A stretch of 8,594 nucleotides of DNA, taken from the NCBI GenBank assembly GCA_035532755.1, contig DATKQI010000197.1, forward strand, positions 1 to 8,594. Reading direction: 5' to 3'. The notes under the pieces are model-generated. The model was given only the letters and a program-made list of their open reading frames with translations. It did not search any database and was not told the origin of the DNA. The stretch is from DATKQI01 sp035532755. GTDB taxonomy: Bacteria; Pseudomonadota; Alphaproteobacteria; Acetobacterales; Acetobacteraceae. The translations under genes and the position numbers were made by a program. Position 1 is the stretch's first letter. The number at the start of each line of letters is the position of its first letter. This document shows, piece after piece, positions 1-5,476 of this stretch.

Positions 1-4
1 AGGG

Positions 5-277
5 ATGGCGGATGAGGTTCTGATCCTGCTGCCCCCGGTGCTGCTGCCGCTGTTCCCCGGCTGCCCGCGGCAGATCGCACTCGCGGCCGGCACGGTGGCC
101 GAGGCGATCGCCGCGCTGGACCGGCGCTGGCCCGGCATGAAAGACCGGCTGTGCGACACGCGGCCCGGCATCCGCCGGCACATCAACATCTTCGTGGAAG
201 GCGAACGCGCCAGCCTGGCCACGCGCCTGCCGCCGGGGGCGGAGATGTGGGTGATGACGGCGATCAGCGGCGGATAG
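5..277 (+). CDS. MoaD/ThiS-family ubiquitin-like small protein
   Basis: A 90-residue protein with the size and ending of MoaD/ThiS sulfur-carrier proteins. The N-terminal strand (VLILLPPVLLPLFPG) is followed by a helix with the usual 'T-V-A-E-A-I-A-A-L' pattern (about residues 30-38), then 'INIFVEGE' (about 60-67), and the chain ends in Gly89-Gly90. In the family this tail is adenylated and thiocarboxylated by a MoeB/ThiF-type enzyme. No such partner or molybdopterin-synthase gene is visible here, so its role as molybdopterin sulfur carrier, thiamin carrier or other is open. The start codon is only four bases from the window edge, so the ribosome site cannot be judged and a start further upstream is possible. 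The neighbour on the right is convergent, so any operon partner lies off the left edge. Family assignment is fairly sure; function is not. Confidence 0.85.
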   Translation: MADEVLILLPPVLLPLFPGCPRQIALAAGTVAEAIAALDRRWPGMKDRLCDTRPGIRRHINIFVEGERASLATRLPPGAEMWVMTAISGG

Positions 278-296
278 CGCCGGCTTCGGCACGCCG

Positions 297-376
297 CCCC
301 ACCCTCATCCGTCACCCCGGCGCAGGCCGGGGTCCAGGCATTCAGGTCGCCGGCCCGGGCGGGCGGGCCGGGATGG
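297..376 (+). repeat. Composite palindromic intergenic repeat, copy A (right arm lost)
   Basis: This is the left half of the repeat family seen also at 1027-1126, 4873-4972 and 5020-5118. The left hairpin is CCCCGGC-GCAG-GCCGGGG followed by TCCAGGCATTCAGGT. The copy breaks off at about 376, just before the second hairpin, only a few bases from the DUF3617 stop codon at 380-382. It fills the gap between two convergent genes, where its hairpin could help end transcription, although no T-run follows it. Confidence 0.8.
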
Positions 377-379
377 CTT

Positions 380-934
380 TCAAGGCGCTTTGGCCGCGCC
401 CTTGATATTGGTCAGCTTGACGAATTTGCCGTTCATCATGTGCCCGACATCCCCCGGAACGACGCCGGCGGGGCATGCGCCCAGCCATTTCGAGTTGCTG
501 ACGATGTGGCCGGACATGTGAGGCGATTTGGTGACTGATTCCATATGCATCGCCGTGTGGCTCAGAATCGTGAACGTGGTGTGGGTCGTCAACTTCCCGG
601 TGCCGCCCATGGGATCGGCGCAGGAGCTGGTCATCGTATAGGTCTTGCCGGAACCTGCTATATGGGCGTTGGCGCATTGGTCGCGATTGCCGGTCAGCTT
701 CTTCATCTCGATGGCATCGGTCGCCGCATCGGTGCACATGGCGGTGACGGTGGGCGCGCCCTTGGGAATCGATTTCCCGTTCAGCGTCATTTCCATCGTC
801 ATGGTGGTCTGCCAGAAGCCGGGCCTGCGCGGCGGCAGGGTGGCGGCCGATGCCGTGGCGCCGAGCACCGCCACGCCGACCGGGGCAAGCATCGCCGCGC
901 GGCGCAGGCTTCTTGCGAGAAACCGATCGTGCAC
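380..934 (-). CDS. DUF3617 family secreted/periplasmic protein
   Basis: A 184-residue protein starting at GTG 934-932. That start is chosen because GGGAGG lies six bases upstream (941-946) and because it gives a compact signal peptide: RSLRR near residues 9-12, a hydrophobic stretch LAPVGVAVLG, and a likely cleavage at ATASA-A around residue 30. An ATG further upstream (1039) would add a stretch with no signal character. The mature protein opens with 'PGFWQTTMTMEM', typical of DUF3617 proteins, which have no established function. Four cysteines (67, 87, 105, 154) could form two disulfides in the periplasm; 'MCTD' around C67 is also typical of the family. It is convergent with the MoaD-like gene. 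Family assignment is good; biological role unknown. Confidence 0.85.
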   Translation of the reverse strand: MHDRFLARSLRRAAMLAPVGVAVLGATASAATLPPRRPGFWQTTMTMEMTLNGKSIPKGAPTVTAMCTDAATDAIEMKKLTGNRDQCANAHIAGSGKTYTMTSSCADPMGGTGKLTTHTTFTILSHTAMHMESVTKSPHMSGHIVSNSKWLGACPAGVVPGDVGHMMNGKFVKLTNIKGAAKAP

Positions 935-1026
935 AGCCAGCCTCCCTTCCAATCCGCTCCGCGGGCGGGCGCTATCGTATCGGTTCCAATACCATATTCC
1001 CCGCCGCCCGCACCAGGATTCGCCGG

Positions 1027-1126
1027 CCCCACCCGTCACCCCGGCGCAGGCCGGGGTCCAGGCATTCAGGTGGCGGGCCTGGGCTTGTGAGCCTGGATGC
1101 CGGCCTGCGCCGGCATGACGGTGGGG
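1027..1126 (+). repeat. Composite palindromic intergenic repeat, copy B (complete)
   Basis: A complete copy. Outer ends CCCCACCCGTCA and TGACGGTGGGG are near-perfect inverted repeats. Inside are a left hairpin CCCCGGC-GCAG-GCCGGGG and a right hairpin ATGCCGGC-CTGC-GCCGGCAT, joined by CCAGGC...GCCTGG, which can also pair. It lies between the 3' end of the RTX-like gene and the 5' region of the DUF3617 gene, all on the minus strand, and could shield or end the RTX transcript. Confidence 0.85.
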
Positions 1127-1156
1127 AGGTGTGCGTGTCGCCGGCCTGCCCCGCGC

Positions 1157-2413
1157 CTAATTCGTCGTGAAGTCCGCGCTCGTGAGGTGGGAGACGTTGG
1201 TGAACGTGATCTTCGTGCCGTCGGACAGCGTGAGCAGGGTGGACCCGCCGTGGTGCTTCTGGTGGGCGAGATCGCGGCTCACCTCGTCGGCGCTGTAGCC
1301 GTGCAGGTTGATCTTGTCGGCGGCGGGGTTGAACCCGTCCACCTTCATCATCCCGCCGGCCTGGCCCTTGATGAAATCGAACACCGCCGGCCCGAACCCG
1401 GCCACCACGGTCGCGTGCCCGCTGCCGGCCACCAGCGTATCCGCCCCGAAGCCCAGCACCGCGAGGTCCTTCCCCGCGCCCAGCTCGTCGAGGTTGTTGC
1501 CGGTGGCGAGCCCGCCCATCAGCGTGGCGTTGCCCGGCCCGGCGATCAGCGTGTTGTTCGCGCCGCTGAAGTTCAACTCCAGCGTGCGCCCGCCGCCGCC
1601 CTGCAAGGTGGTGGCGGCGGAAGCATCGGGGCTGGCGACGAGCAGGTTGCGGCCCGATCCGCCGCCCACCAGATCGCCCCCGCCGGTGCCGCCGAATAGG
1701 GTGGTCGCACCCGACCCGCCGATGACGGTGCTGGCCGACGCCCCGCCGATGAACGTGAGCTTGCCGGTGCCGCCGAACACGGTGGAGGCATGGGCATCGC
1801 CGGCGGCGAACACCGTGCTGTGGCCGGACCCGGCCTGCACCGTATCCTCGCCCTGGAGCAGGACCATGCTGTCCGAGGCTTGCAGGCTGATGAAATTATG
1901 CCCGCCGCCCATCTTGATCAGATCATGGCCCGACCCGGCGAGCACCGTGTCGTTCCCCGCCCCGCCGATGAAGACGTTGTTGCCGCCGTCGGCCGGCGCG
2001 CCGACGAACAGGTTGTTCCCCCCGCCGGCGAGGACGAGGTTGTTCGTATCCGCCCCGGCGAGGAAGGTGAGCGAGCTGGTGCCGGAGGAAATCACCTCCA
2101 GATTCGTGCTCCCGCCCATGATGATGGCGGGGCCCGTGCCCTCGTTGATCAGCGTGGTGTAGCCGGCCGGCGGGGTGAACGCGACGGGTGTGGAGGAATC
2201 GACCACCAGCGTGGCGTTGCTGCCCACGGCGGGCGGAATGGCGCCGGATGTGTAAGTCTCGACAGTCGTGCTGCCGGACAATTCTTCGGAAGTGATGGTA
2301 TTCAGCAGGTTCTGCGCAAGAACAGCGTTGCCGGAACCGAATGGAAGCGTGATGACCGATGTCAGATGACCGCCGGATGCACCACCTCCAACCGTGACGG
2401 TTGTCAGTGCCAT
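1157..2413 (-). CDS. RTX-like beta-roll repeat protein, probable type I secretion substrate
   Basis: A 418-residue protein very rich in Gly, Ala, Asn, Ser and Thr, with no cysteine or tryptophan and no N-terminal signal peptide. The start ATG at 2413 is supported by AGGAG six bases upstream. From about residue 98 to 342 it consists of short glycine-rich turns (GGxGxxT-hydrophobic), as in hemolysin-type Ca-binding beta-rolls. Only one turn, GGAGNDTVL at 150-158, matches the RTX nonapeptide well; most others lack the calcium-binding Asp. The C-terminal part (about 355-418: KVDGFNPAADKINL, then DGTKITFTNVSHL and ADF) resembles the tail of RTX proteins exported by type I systems. No ABC exporter is in the window. 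It could be a surface, biofilm or S-layer-like protein, or an enzyme remnant; I see no catalytic domain. Secretion route is inference. Confidence 0.82.
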   Translation of the reverse strand: MALTTVTVGGGASGGHLTSVITLPFGSGNAVLAQNLLNTITSEELSGSTTVETYTSGAIPPAVGSNATLVVDSSTPVAFTPPAGYTTLINEGTGPAIIMGGSTNLEVISSGTSSLTFLAGADTNNLVLAGGGNNLFVGAPADGGNNVFIGGAGNDTVLAGSGHDLIKMGGGHNFISLQASDSMVLLQGEDTVQAGSGHSTVFAAGDAHASTVFGGTGKLTFIGGASASTVIGGSGATTLFGGTGGGDLVGGGSGRNLLVASPDASAATTLQGGGGRTLELNFSGANNTLIAGPGNATLMGGLATGNNLDELGAGKDLAVLGFGADTLVAGSGHATVVAGFGPAVFDFIKGQAGGMMKVDGFNPAADKINLHGYSADEVSRDLAHQKHHGGSTLLTLSDGTKITFTNVSHLTSADFTTN

Positions 2414-2616
2414 CTACTTCTCCTGCCGTTTGTGTCGCAACGAGTGGCAGGACAGAGGTAACGCAGGCGTATGTTGCGGTGCAAGCAAAAAAGGGACTAG
2501 GCTAATTTTTAATTCTTTTGTCTCGATATTGGACATTCATGATGGCGAATATGTGTCATTGCGAGAGGATGAGACGAGCTGCGGACGCCCCTCCACCACA
2601 CCCCGCCCCTCCACCG
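2414..2616. promoter_or_regulatory. Intergenic region with AT-rich tract upstream of the RTX-like gene
   Basis: This 203-base gap separates the kinase stop from the RTX-like start. It contains the least GC-rich stretch I see in the window (2481-2530, about 32% G+C by hand count), with runs of A and T that could act as an upstream element for a minus-strand promoter of the RTX-like gene. I cannot fix convincing -35/-10 boxes. The only certain site is the ribosome-binding AGGAG at 2420-2424. No terminator for the kinase gene is evident. Confidence 0.4.
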
Positions 2617-4119
2617 TTATGCCGAAACGGCGAGACGATCCCGGGCGACCGACAGGCGGATGACCAATCCATCCCGTTTCCACGTGCGCGAGATGACGCC
2701 ATCGAACTGCGTCTCGATCGTCGCGCGCGCGAGCAGGCTGCCGAAGCCTTCGCCGCCCCCTTCGTACTCCACCGGCGGGCCGCCCTGCTCCGTCCATGTC
2801 AGGACGAACCGGTCCGCCTCCTCGGCGCAGGCGATGGCGACACGCCCCGTGGGCGTGGCCAGGGCGCCGTATTTGGCGGCATTGGTCGTGAACTCGTGCA
2901 GCATCAGCGCAAAGCTCGTCACCGAACTGCGCGGGAGCGGCACGTCCGGCCCGCTGATGGCCACGCACGCCGGGCTTTGCCCCGCCTGCTCGCCAGCCCC
3001 CTCGTCATAGGGCGCCACGATCGTGCGGATCAGGGCATGGAGCGTCACCGCCGGTTCCGGGCCGCCCGCCGCACCCGCGTCTTTCGGGGCCCTGAGCGTC
3101 AGCGCATGCGCGCGCGCCAATGCGGTCAACCGCTGGCGGACATCGGAGGCCAGCCCGGCCGGCGTGGTCGCCGTGCGCGCGCTCAGGCTGACGACGCCGC
3201 CGGCCAACGCGAACAGGTTCTTGATGCGGTGGTCCATTTCCCGGAGCAGCAGTTGCTGCTGCTCCTCGGCGCGCCGGCGCTCGGTGATGTCCCGCGCGAC
3301 CTTGGATGCGCCGATGATCCTGCCCTCCGCGTTCCTGATCGGGGAGACCGTGAGCGAGATATCGACGAAGCTGCCGTCCTTCCTTTGCCGGACGGTCTCG
3401 TAATGGTCGATGCGCTCGCCCCGGCGGATGCGGGCCAGGATGGAAGGCTCCTCATCATGCCGGTCGGCCGGGATGAGCAGGGTGACCGGCTGGCCCACCG
3501 CCTCCTCGGCGGTGTAGCCGAACAGCCGCTCGGCGCCGTGATTCCAACTGGTGATGACGCCGTCGAGGTCCTTGCTGACGATCGCGTCGGCCGAGGAATG
3601 GACGATGGAGGCGAGCTGCCGCGCGGAATCCTCCGCCTGCTTGCGGTCGGTCAGGTCCACCAGCATGTTCACCGCACCGGTCACCGCGCCGGAGGCATCG
3701 CGCAGCAGCCTCGGGTACGGCATGAACGGAACCCGGCTGCCGTCCGGCCGCTCGGCGATCAGTTCGATGCTGGCAGAGGGGCCGGCAGAGGGGCCGGCAG
3801 ACGGCGACAGGCCGCGCAGCGCCGCCGCCATGGGGCATTCGTCGTGGGGCAGCGGCGTCCCGTCCGCGCGATACAGCTTCCACGAACCGCACCACCGGGA
3901 TGTGCCGATATCCGGCCGATGGCCCCATAACGCGACGGCGGCCTCGTTGTAATAGGTGATCCGCCCGTCCGGATCGGTCGCATAGACGGCGGCGGGGAGC
4001 GCGTGCAGGATTTCGCGGAAAGGCACCTCGCCGCCGCCGGGCGCGTCGGCGGCCGGCCGAAGGATCGGCTGGGAGGCCTGCCGCGCCCCTGCCGCAACGC
4101 TGCGCACTATGTCGCTCAT
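2617..4119 (-). CDS. Soluble PAS-PAS HWE-family sensor histidine kinase
   Basis: A 500-residue kinase without membrane segments, so cytoplasmic. A first PAS domain spans about 31-160 (AVYATDPDGRITYYNEAAV, ending at DLTDRKQAE). A second PAS/PAC domain spans about 165-287 (IVSKDLDGVITSWNHGAERLFGY split around 180-202, ending at ARDITERRRAE). The dimerization and phosphorylation region has MDHRIKN with phospho-acceptor His297. The ATPase region has the N box MLHEFTTNAAKYG (His408, Asn413) and W442-x-E444. The His in the N box and the WxE motif are the signature of HWE kinases, which in alphaproteobacteria often signal to PhyR-type or single-domain response regulators. No receiver domain or regulator gene is present, so it is an orphan. 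It is divergent from the PRC-barrel gene. The start ATG has only a weak upstream GGCGG. A 12-bp tandem repeat in PAS1 adds SAGPSAGP at residues 107-114. The signal sensed is unknown. Confidence 0.93.
   Translation of the reverse strand: MSDIVRSVAAGARQASQPILRPAADAPGGGEVPFREILHALPAAVYATDPDGRITYYNEAAVALWGHRPDIGTSRWCGSWKLYRADGTPLPHDECPMAAALRGLSPSAGPSAGPSASIELIAERPDGSRVPFMPYPRLLRDASGAVTGAVNMLVDLTDRKQAEDSARQLASIVHSSADAIVSKDLDGVITSWNHGAERLFGYTAEEAVGQPVTLLIPADRHDEEPSILARIRRGERIDHYETVRQRKDGSFVDISLTVSPIRNAEGRIIGASKVARDITERRRAEEQQQLLLREMDHRIKNLFALAGGVVSLSARTATTPAGLASDVRQRLTALARAHALTLRAPKDAGAAGGPEPAVTLHALIRTIVAPYDEGAGEQAGQSPACVAISGPDVPLPRSSVTSFALMLHEFTTNAAKYGALATPTGRVAIACAEEADRFVLTWTEQGGPPVEYEGGGEGFGSLLARATIETQFDGVISRTWKRDGLVIRLSVARDRLAVSA
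3772..3801 (+). repeat. 12-bp in-frame tandem repeat inside the kinase gene
   Basis: The unit GGCAGAGGGGCC occurs twice in full (3772-3783, 3784-3795), followed by half a unit (3796-3801). On the coding (minus) strand it gives SAGP-SAGP-SA in the first PAS domain region, around residues 107-116. Because 12 is a multiple of 3, copy changes would keep the reading frame and only lengthen or shorten a loop. Confidence 0.8.
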
Positions 4120-4322
4120 GGGGAGCCGCCATGCGGGCGGCGGGCGCCAGCCACAATCCCGGCAAATCGGCTTCTTGACATCACCCAGGCCTCCGAAAAG
4201 GGGCGAGAGTAAAGATCCTCCCAGCCGTCCATGCCCGGGAAGACCGGCAGACGATGCGATCTTTTACGCCCGCCCGGGGCTTCATGCCAAGTTCGCCGGC
4301 AAGGCCCCGCCGCCACGCAGCC

Positions 4323-4347
4323 GGAACTCCCCATGGTCCGGGGCGTT
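4323..4347 (+). promoter_or_regulatory. Putative EcfG (general stress response) promoter of the PRC-barrel gene
   Basis: GGAAC at 4323-4327, a 16-base spacer, and CGTT at 4344-4347 give an exact match to the consensus known for alphaproteobacterial EcfG sigma factors (GGAAC-N16/17-CGTT). The expected transcription start near 4355 would leave a leader of about 65 bases before the GTG start at 4420. The same arrangement with the same spacer occurs at 5477-5501. Function is inferred from sequence only. Confidence 0.7.
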
Positions 4348-4408
4348 TCCCATCCGCCTCGGCACATGCGCCCGGGCCGAAGCCAACGGCTTCAACTTCA
4401 TCCGCAAC

Positions 4409-4413
4409 AGGAG
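4409..4413 (+). promoter_or_regulatory. Ribosome-binding site that sets the GTG start of the PRC-barrel gene
   Basis: AGGAG lies six bases before GTG 4420-4422. This decides the start: the ATG at 4231 in the same frame has no such site and would add 63 residues outside the PRC-barrel fold. Confidence 0.75.
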
Positions 4414-4419
4414 AATATC

Positions 4420-4803
4420 GTGAACAACATCGACAATCCCGGTCACACGGGCGGCCGGCTCATCGCGGCCAGCAAGGTGAACGGCACCAATGTCTACAAC
4501 ACGGCCGGCGAGAAGCTCGGCAGCGTGTACGATGTGATGCTCGACAAGGCTTCCGGCAAAACCGAATACGCGATCATGAGCTTCGGCGGCTTCCTCGGCA
4601 TCGGCGACAAGTACCACCCGCTGCCCTGGAGGCAGTTGAAATACGACACCAATCAAGGCGGCTACGTCGTCAACATCGACCGCAGCACGCTGGAGGGCGC
4701 GCCGGTCTATGCGGCAACCGAGATGACCGGCTGGGATGACACGCGCGGCCGCGCGGTTGACAGCTATTACGGCACCGGCCGCCCCGGCAGCCTGGTTCCG
4801 TAA
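4420..4803 (+). CDS. PRC-barrel domain protein, likely stress-induced
   Basis: A 127-residue soluble protein starting at GTG 4420 with AGGAG six bases upstream. The PRC-barrel fold covers about residues 11-88: LIAASKVNGTNVYN, then GEKLGSVYDVMLDKASGK (30-47), then EYAIMSFGGFLGIGDKYHPLPW (49-70, split motif) and a strand GYVVNID. The same fold is found in the photosynthetic reaction-centre H subunit and in RimM, but small stand-alone versions in alphaproteobacteria are mostly of unknown function and are often stress-induced. The C-terminal tail (about 100-127) is polar, with Gly and Tyr. There is no signal peptide or membrane segment. An EcfG-type promoter lies upstream, and it is divergent from an HWE kinase; both suggest general stress control. 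Family assignment is firm; molecular role unknown. Confidence 0.9.
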   Translation: MNNIDNPGHTGGRLIAASKVNGTNVYNTAGEKLGSVYDVMLDKASGKTEYAIMSFGGFLGIGDKYHPLPWRQLKYDTNQGGYVVNIDRSTLEGAPVYAATEMTGWDDTRGRAVDSYYGTGRPGSLVP

Positions 4804-4815
4804 CGCCAAGGCAGG

Positions 4816-4856
4816 CCGGGGGCGCGGCGCTGCCACCACACGCTCACGCCCCCCGG
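4816..4856 (+). terminator. Candidate hairpin after the PRC-barrel gene
   Basis: CCGGGGGCG at 4816-4824 can pair with CGCCCCCCGG at 4847-4856 (one bulged C), 13 bases after the stop codon. The loop is long (22 bases) and no T-run follows, so it is at best a weak or factor-dependent terminator. Confidence 0.3.
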
Positions 4857-4872
4857 TTGCCACCCCCGTCCA

Positions 4873-4972
4873 CCACCCCCGTCACTCCGGCGAAAGCCGG
4901 AGTCCAGGCTTTCAGGTCGCCGGCCTGGGCCTGTGTGCCTGGATGCCGGCCTGCGCCGGCATGACGATGGGG
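4873..4972 (+). repeat. Composite palindromic intergenic repeat, copy C (complete)
   Basis: A complete copy with left hairpin CTCCGGC-GAAA-GCCGGAG and right hairpin ATGCCGGC-CTGC-GCCGGCAT. Relative to copies A and B the second stem base is T instead of C and its partner is A instead of G, so pairing is kept; the loop is GAAA instead of GCAG. It lies downstream of the PRC-barrel gene, in the same orientation as copy D. Confidence 0.85.
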
Positions 4973-5019
4973 AGGTGGGTGTGGTCGGGCGTACGAGGTG
5001 CAGGCGCGCGCCGCCCCAG

Positions 5020-5118
5020 CCCCACCCGTCACTCCGGCGAAAGCCGGAGTCCAGGCATTCAGGTGGCCGGCCTGGGCGCGCGGGCCTGGATGCCGGCCTG
5101 CGCCGGCATGACGGTGGG
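5020..5118 (+). repeat. Composite palindromic intergenic repeat, copy D (complete)
   Basis: A complete copy in direct orientation to copy C, about 47 bases further on. Left hairpin CTCCGGC-GAAA-GCCGGAG, right hairpin ATGCCGGC-CTGC-GCCGGCAT, outer ends CCCCACCCGTCA and TGACGGTGGG. Copies C and D together fill most of the convergent gap between the PRC-barrel gene and the His/Ala-rich gene; only this gap has two copies. Confidence 0.85.
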
Positions 5119-5141
5119 TGTATTGCAACCCCTTGAGCGGA

Positions 5142-5175
5142 CAGAAGAAAAGGGCGAAGCACGCTGCTTCGCCCT
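5142..5175 (-). terminator. Intrinsic terminator of the His/Ala-rich gene
   Basis: AGGGCGAAGCA (5151-5161), loop CGC, and TGCTTCGCCCT (5165-5175) form a perfect 11-bp stem. Read on the minus strand it is followed by TTTTCTTCT, a suitable U-tract. It ends transcription coming leftward from the gene at 5240-5440, about 65 bases after that gene's stop codon. Confidence 0.85.
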
Positions 5176-5239
5176 CTGCCCGTCGCGGGCATGACCGTCA
5201 GGAAGAGACGGTCAGTTCATCGTACCCCGCTGTCGCGAT
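5142..5239 (-). ncRNA. Structured 3' UTR with three consecutive hairpins; candidate 3'-UTR-derived sRNA
   Basis: Read on the minus strand after the stop codon at 5240, about 25 bases precede three directly adjacent perfect hairpins: an 8-bp stem with a 7-base loop (5192-5214), a 6-bp stem with a 3-base loop (5177-5191), and the 11-bp terminator hairpin (5151-5175) with its U-tract. The first loop reads UCUUCCU in the RNA, complementary to Shine-Dalgarno-like AGGAAGA. Stacked hairpins ending in an intrinsic terminator are typical of bacterial small RNAs, and several alphaproteobacterial sRNAs carry CU-rich anti-Shine-Dalgarno loops. That this RNA is processed from the mRNA and acts in trans is my inference. 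Confidence 0.45.
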
Positions 5240-5440
5240 CTATTTCTTGGTCTGCTGGGTGCTCGCAGTGTGCGCGGTCTGGGAATGCTCGTGTGCGGCC
5301 TTCGCGTGCTGCATGGCCTGGGTCGAATGCTCCAGCCCCTTCGCGTGGTCGCCCTTGCCGTGCTGTTCCGCGGCCATCTTGTGGGCCTTGGCCGCGTGCT
5401 CGTGATGTTCCGCGGCCTTGTTGTGTGCGTCTTTCGACAT
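5240..5440 (-). CDS. Small His/Ala-rich protein, probable general-stress gene
   Basis: A 66-residue soluble protein with 15 Ala and 12 His, plus many Lys, Glu and Gln, and no cysteine or tryptophan. The start ATG at 5440 is chosen because GAGGAG lies five bases upstream; an in-frame ATG at 5485 lacks support and would put the promoter site inside the gene. Histidines recur every three to eight residues in an alanine-rich setting (AAEHHEHAAKAH, then AAEQH, DHAKGLEH, AMQHAKAAHEH), suggesting one or two amphipathic helices with a histidine-rich face that might bind metal or nucleic acid. Similar short Ala/His/Lys-rich proteins are common in Proteobacteria and have no assigned function. A perfect EcfG-type site lies about 37 bases upstream and an intrinsic terminator follows, so it is its own transcription unit. 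Gene call is firm; role is unknown. Confidence 0.85.
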   Translation of the reverse strand: MSKDAHNKAAEHHEHAAKAHKMAAEQHGKGDHAKGLEHSTQAMQHAKAAHEHSQTAHTASTQQTKK

Positions 5441-5476
5441 GTGCGCTCCTCTCGGTTTTCGGCGGTAGTGGAGGCA

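Larger units (their letters stand above)
4120..4419. promoter_or_regulatory. Divergent intergenic region between kinase and PRC-barrel gene
   Basis: About 300 bases hold the 5' regions of two divergent genes. The clearest element is the EcfG-type site at 4323-4347 for the rightward gene. A TTGACA hexamer at 4175-4180 has no acceptable -10 box at 16-18 bases. No minus-strand promoter for the kinase could be fixed. I see no credible small gene here; the open frame running in from 4231 to the PRC-barrel gene lacks a ribosome site at its ATG and its extra N-terminus looks non-coding. Confidence 0.5.

Noticed and set aside
935..1039. Upstream ATG for the DUF3617 protein
   Set aside because: The GTG at 934 has GGGAGG six bases before it and gives a normal signal peptide; the upstream start would bury the signal 35 residues in and overlap repeat copy B.
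1308..2162. A 284-codon Pro/Ser-rich open frame opposite the RTX-like gene
   Set aside because: Its proline-rich composition is what glycine-rich RTX codons give when read backwards; it has no ribosome site.
2553..2585. Remnant of another dispersed repeat beginning GTCATTGCGAG
   Set aside because: Only the first 11 or so bases resemble a widespread repeat; the rest does not fold or match, so it is too weak to call.
2518..3930. A 470-codon open frame on the plus strand opposite the kinase gene
   Set aside because: The minus strand encodes a complete PAS-PAS-HWE kinase with all motifs; the opposite frame has shadow composition and no domain.
4175..4180. TTGACA as a sigma-70 -35 box for the PRC-barrel gene
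   Set aside because: No acceptable -10 box lies 16-18 bases downstream, and the EcfG-type site is closer to the gene and matches exactly.
297..5118. Repeats taken as a CRISPR array
   Set aside because: Units are about 100 bases, themselves palindromic, widely scattered between genes, and without regular spacers or cas genes.
4804..5150. Small open frames in the convergent gap after the PRC-barrel gene
   Set aside because: They are translations of repeat copies C and D (recurring RRRPGSRH-like peptides) and have no ribosome sites.
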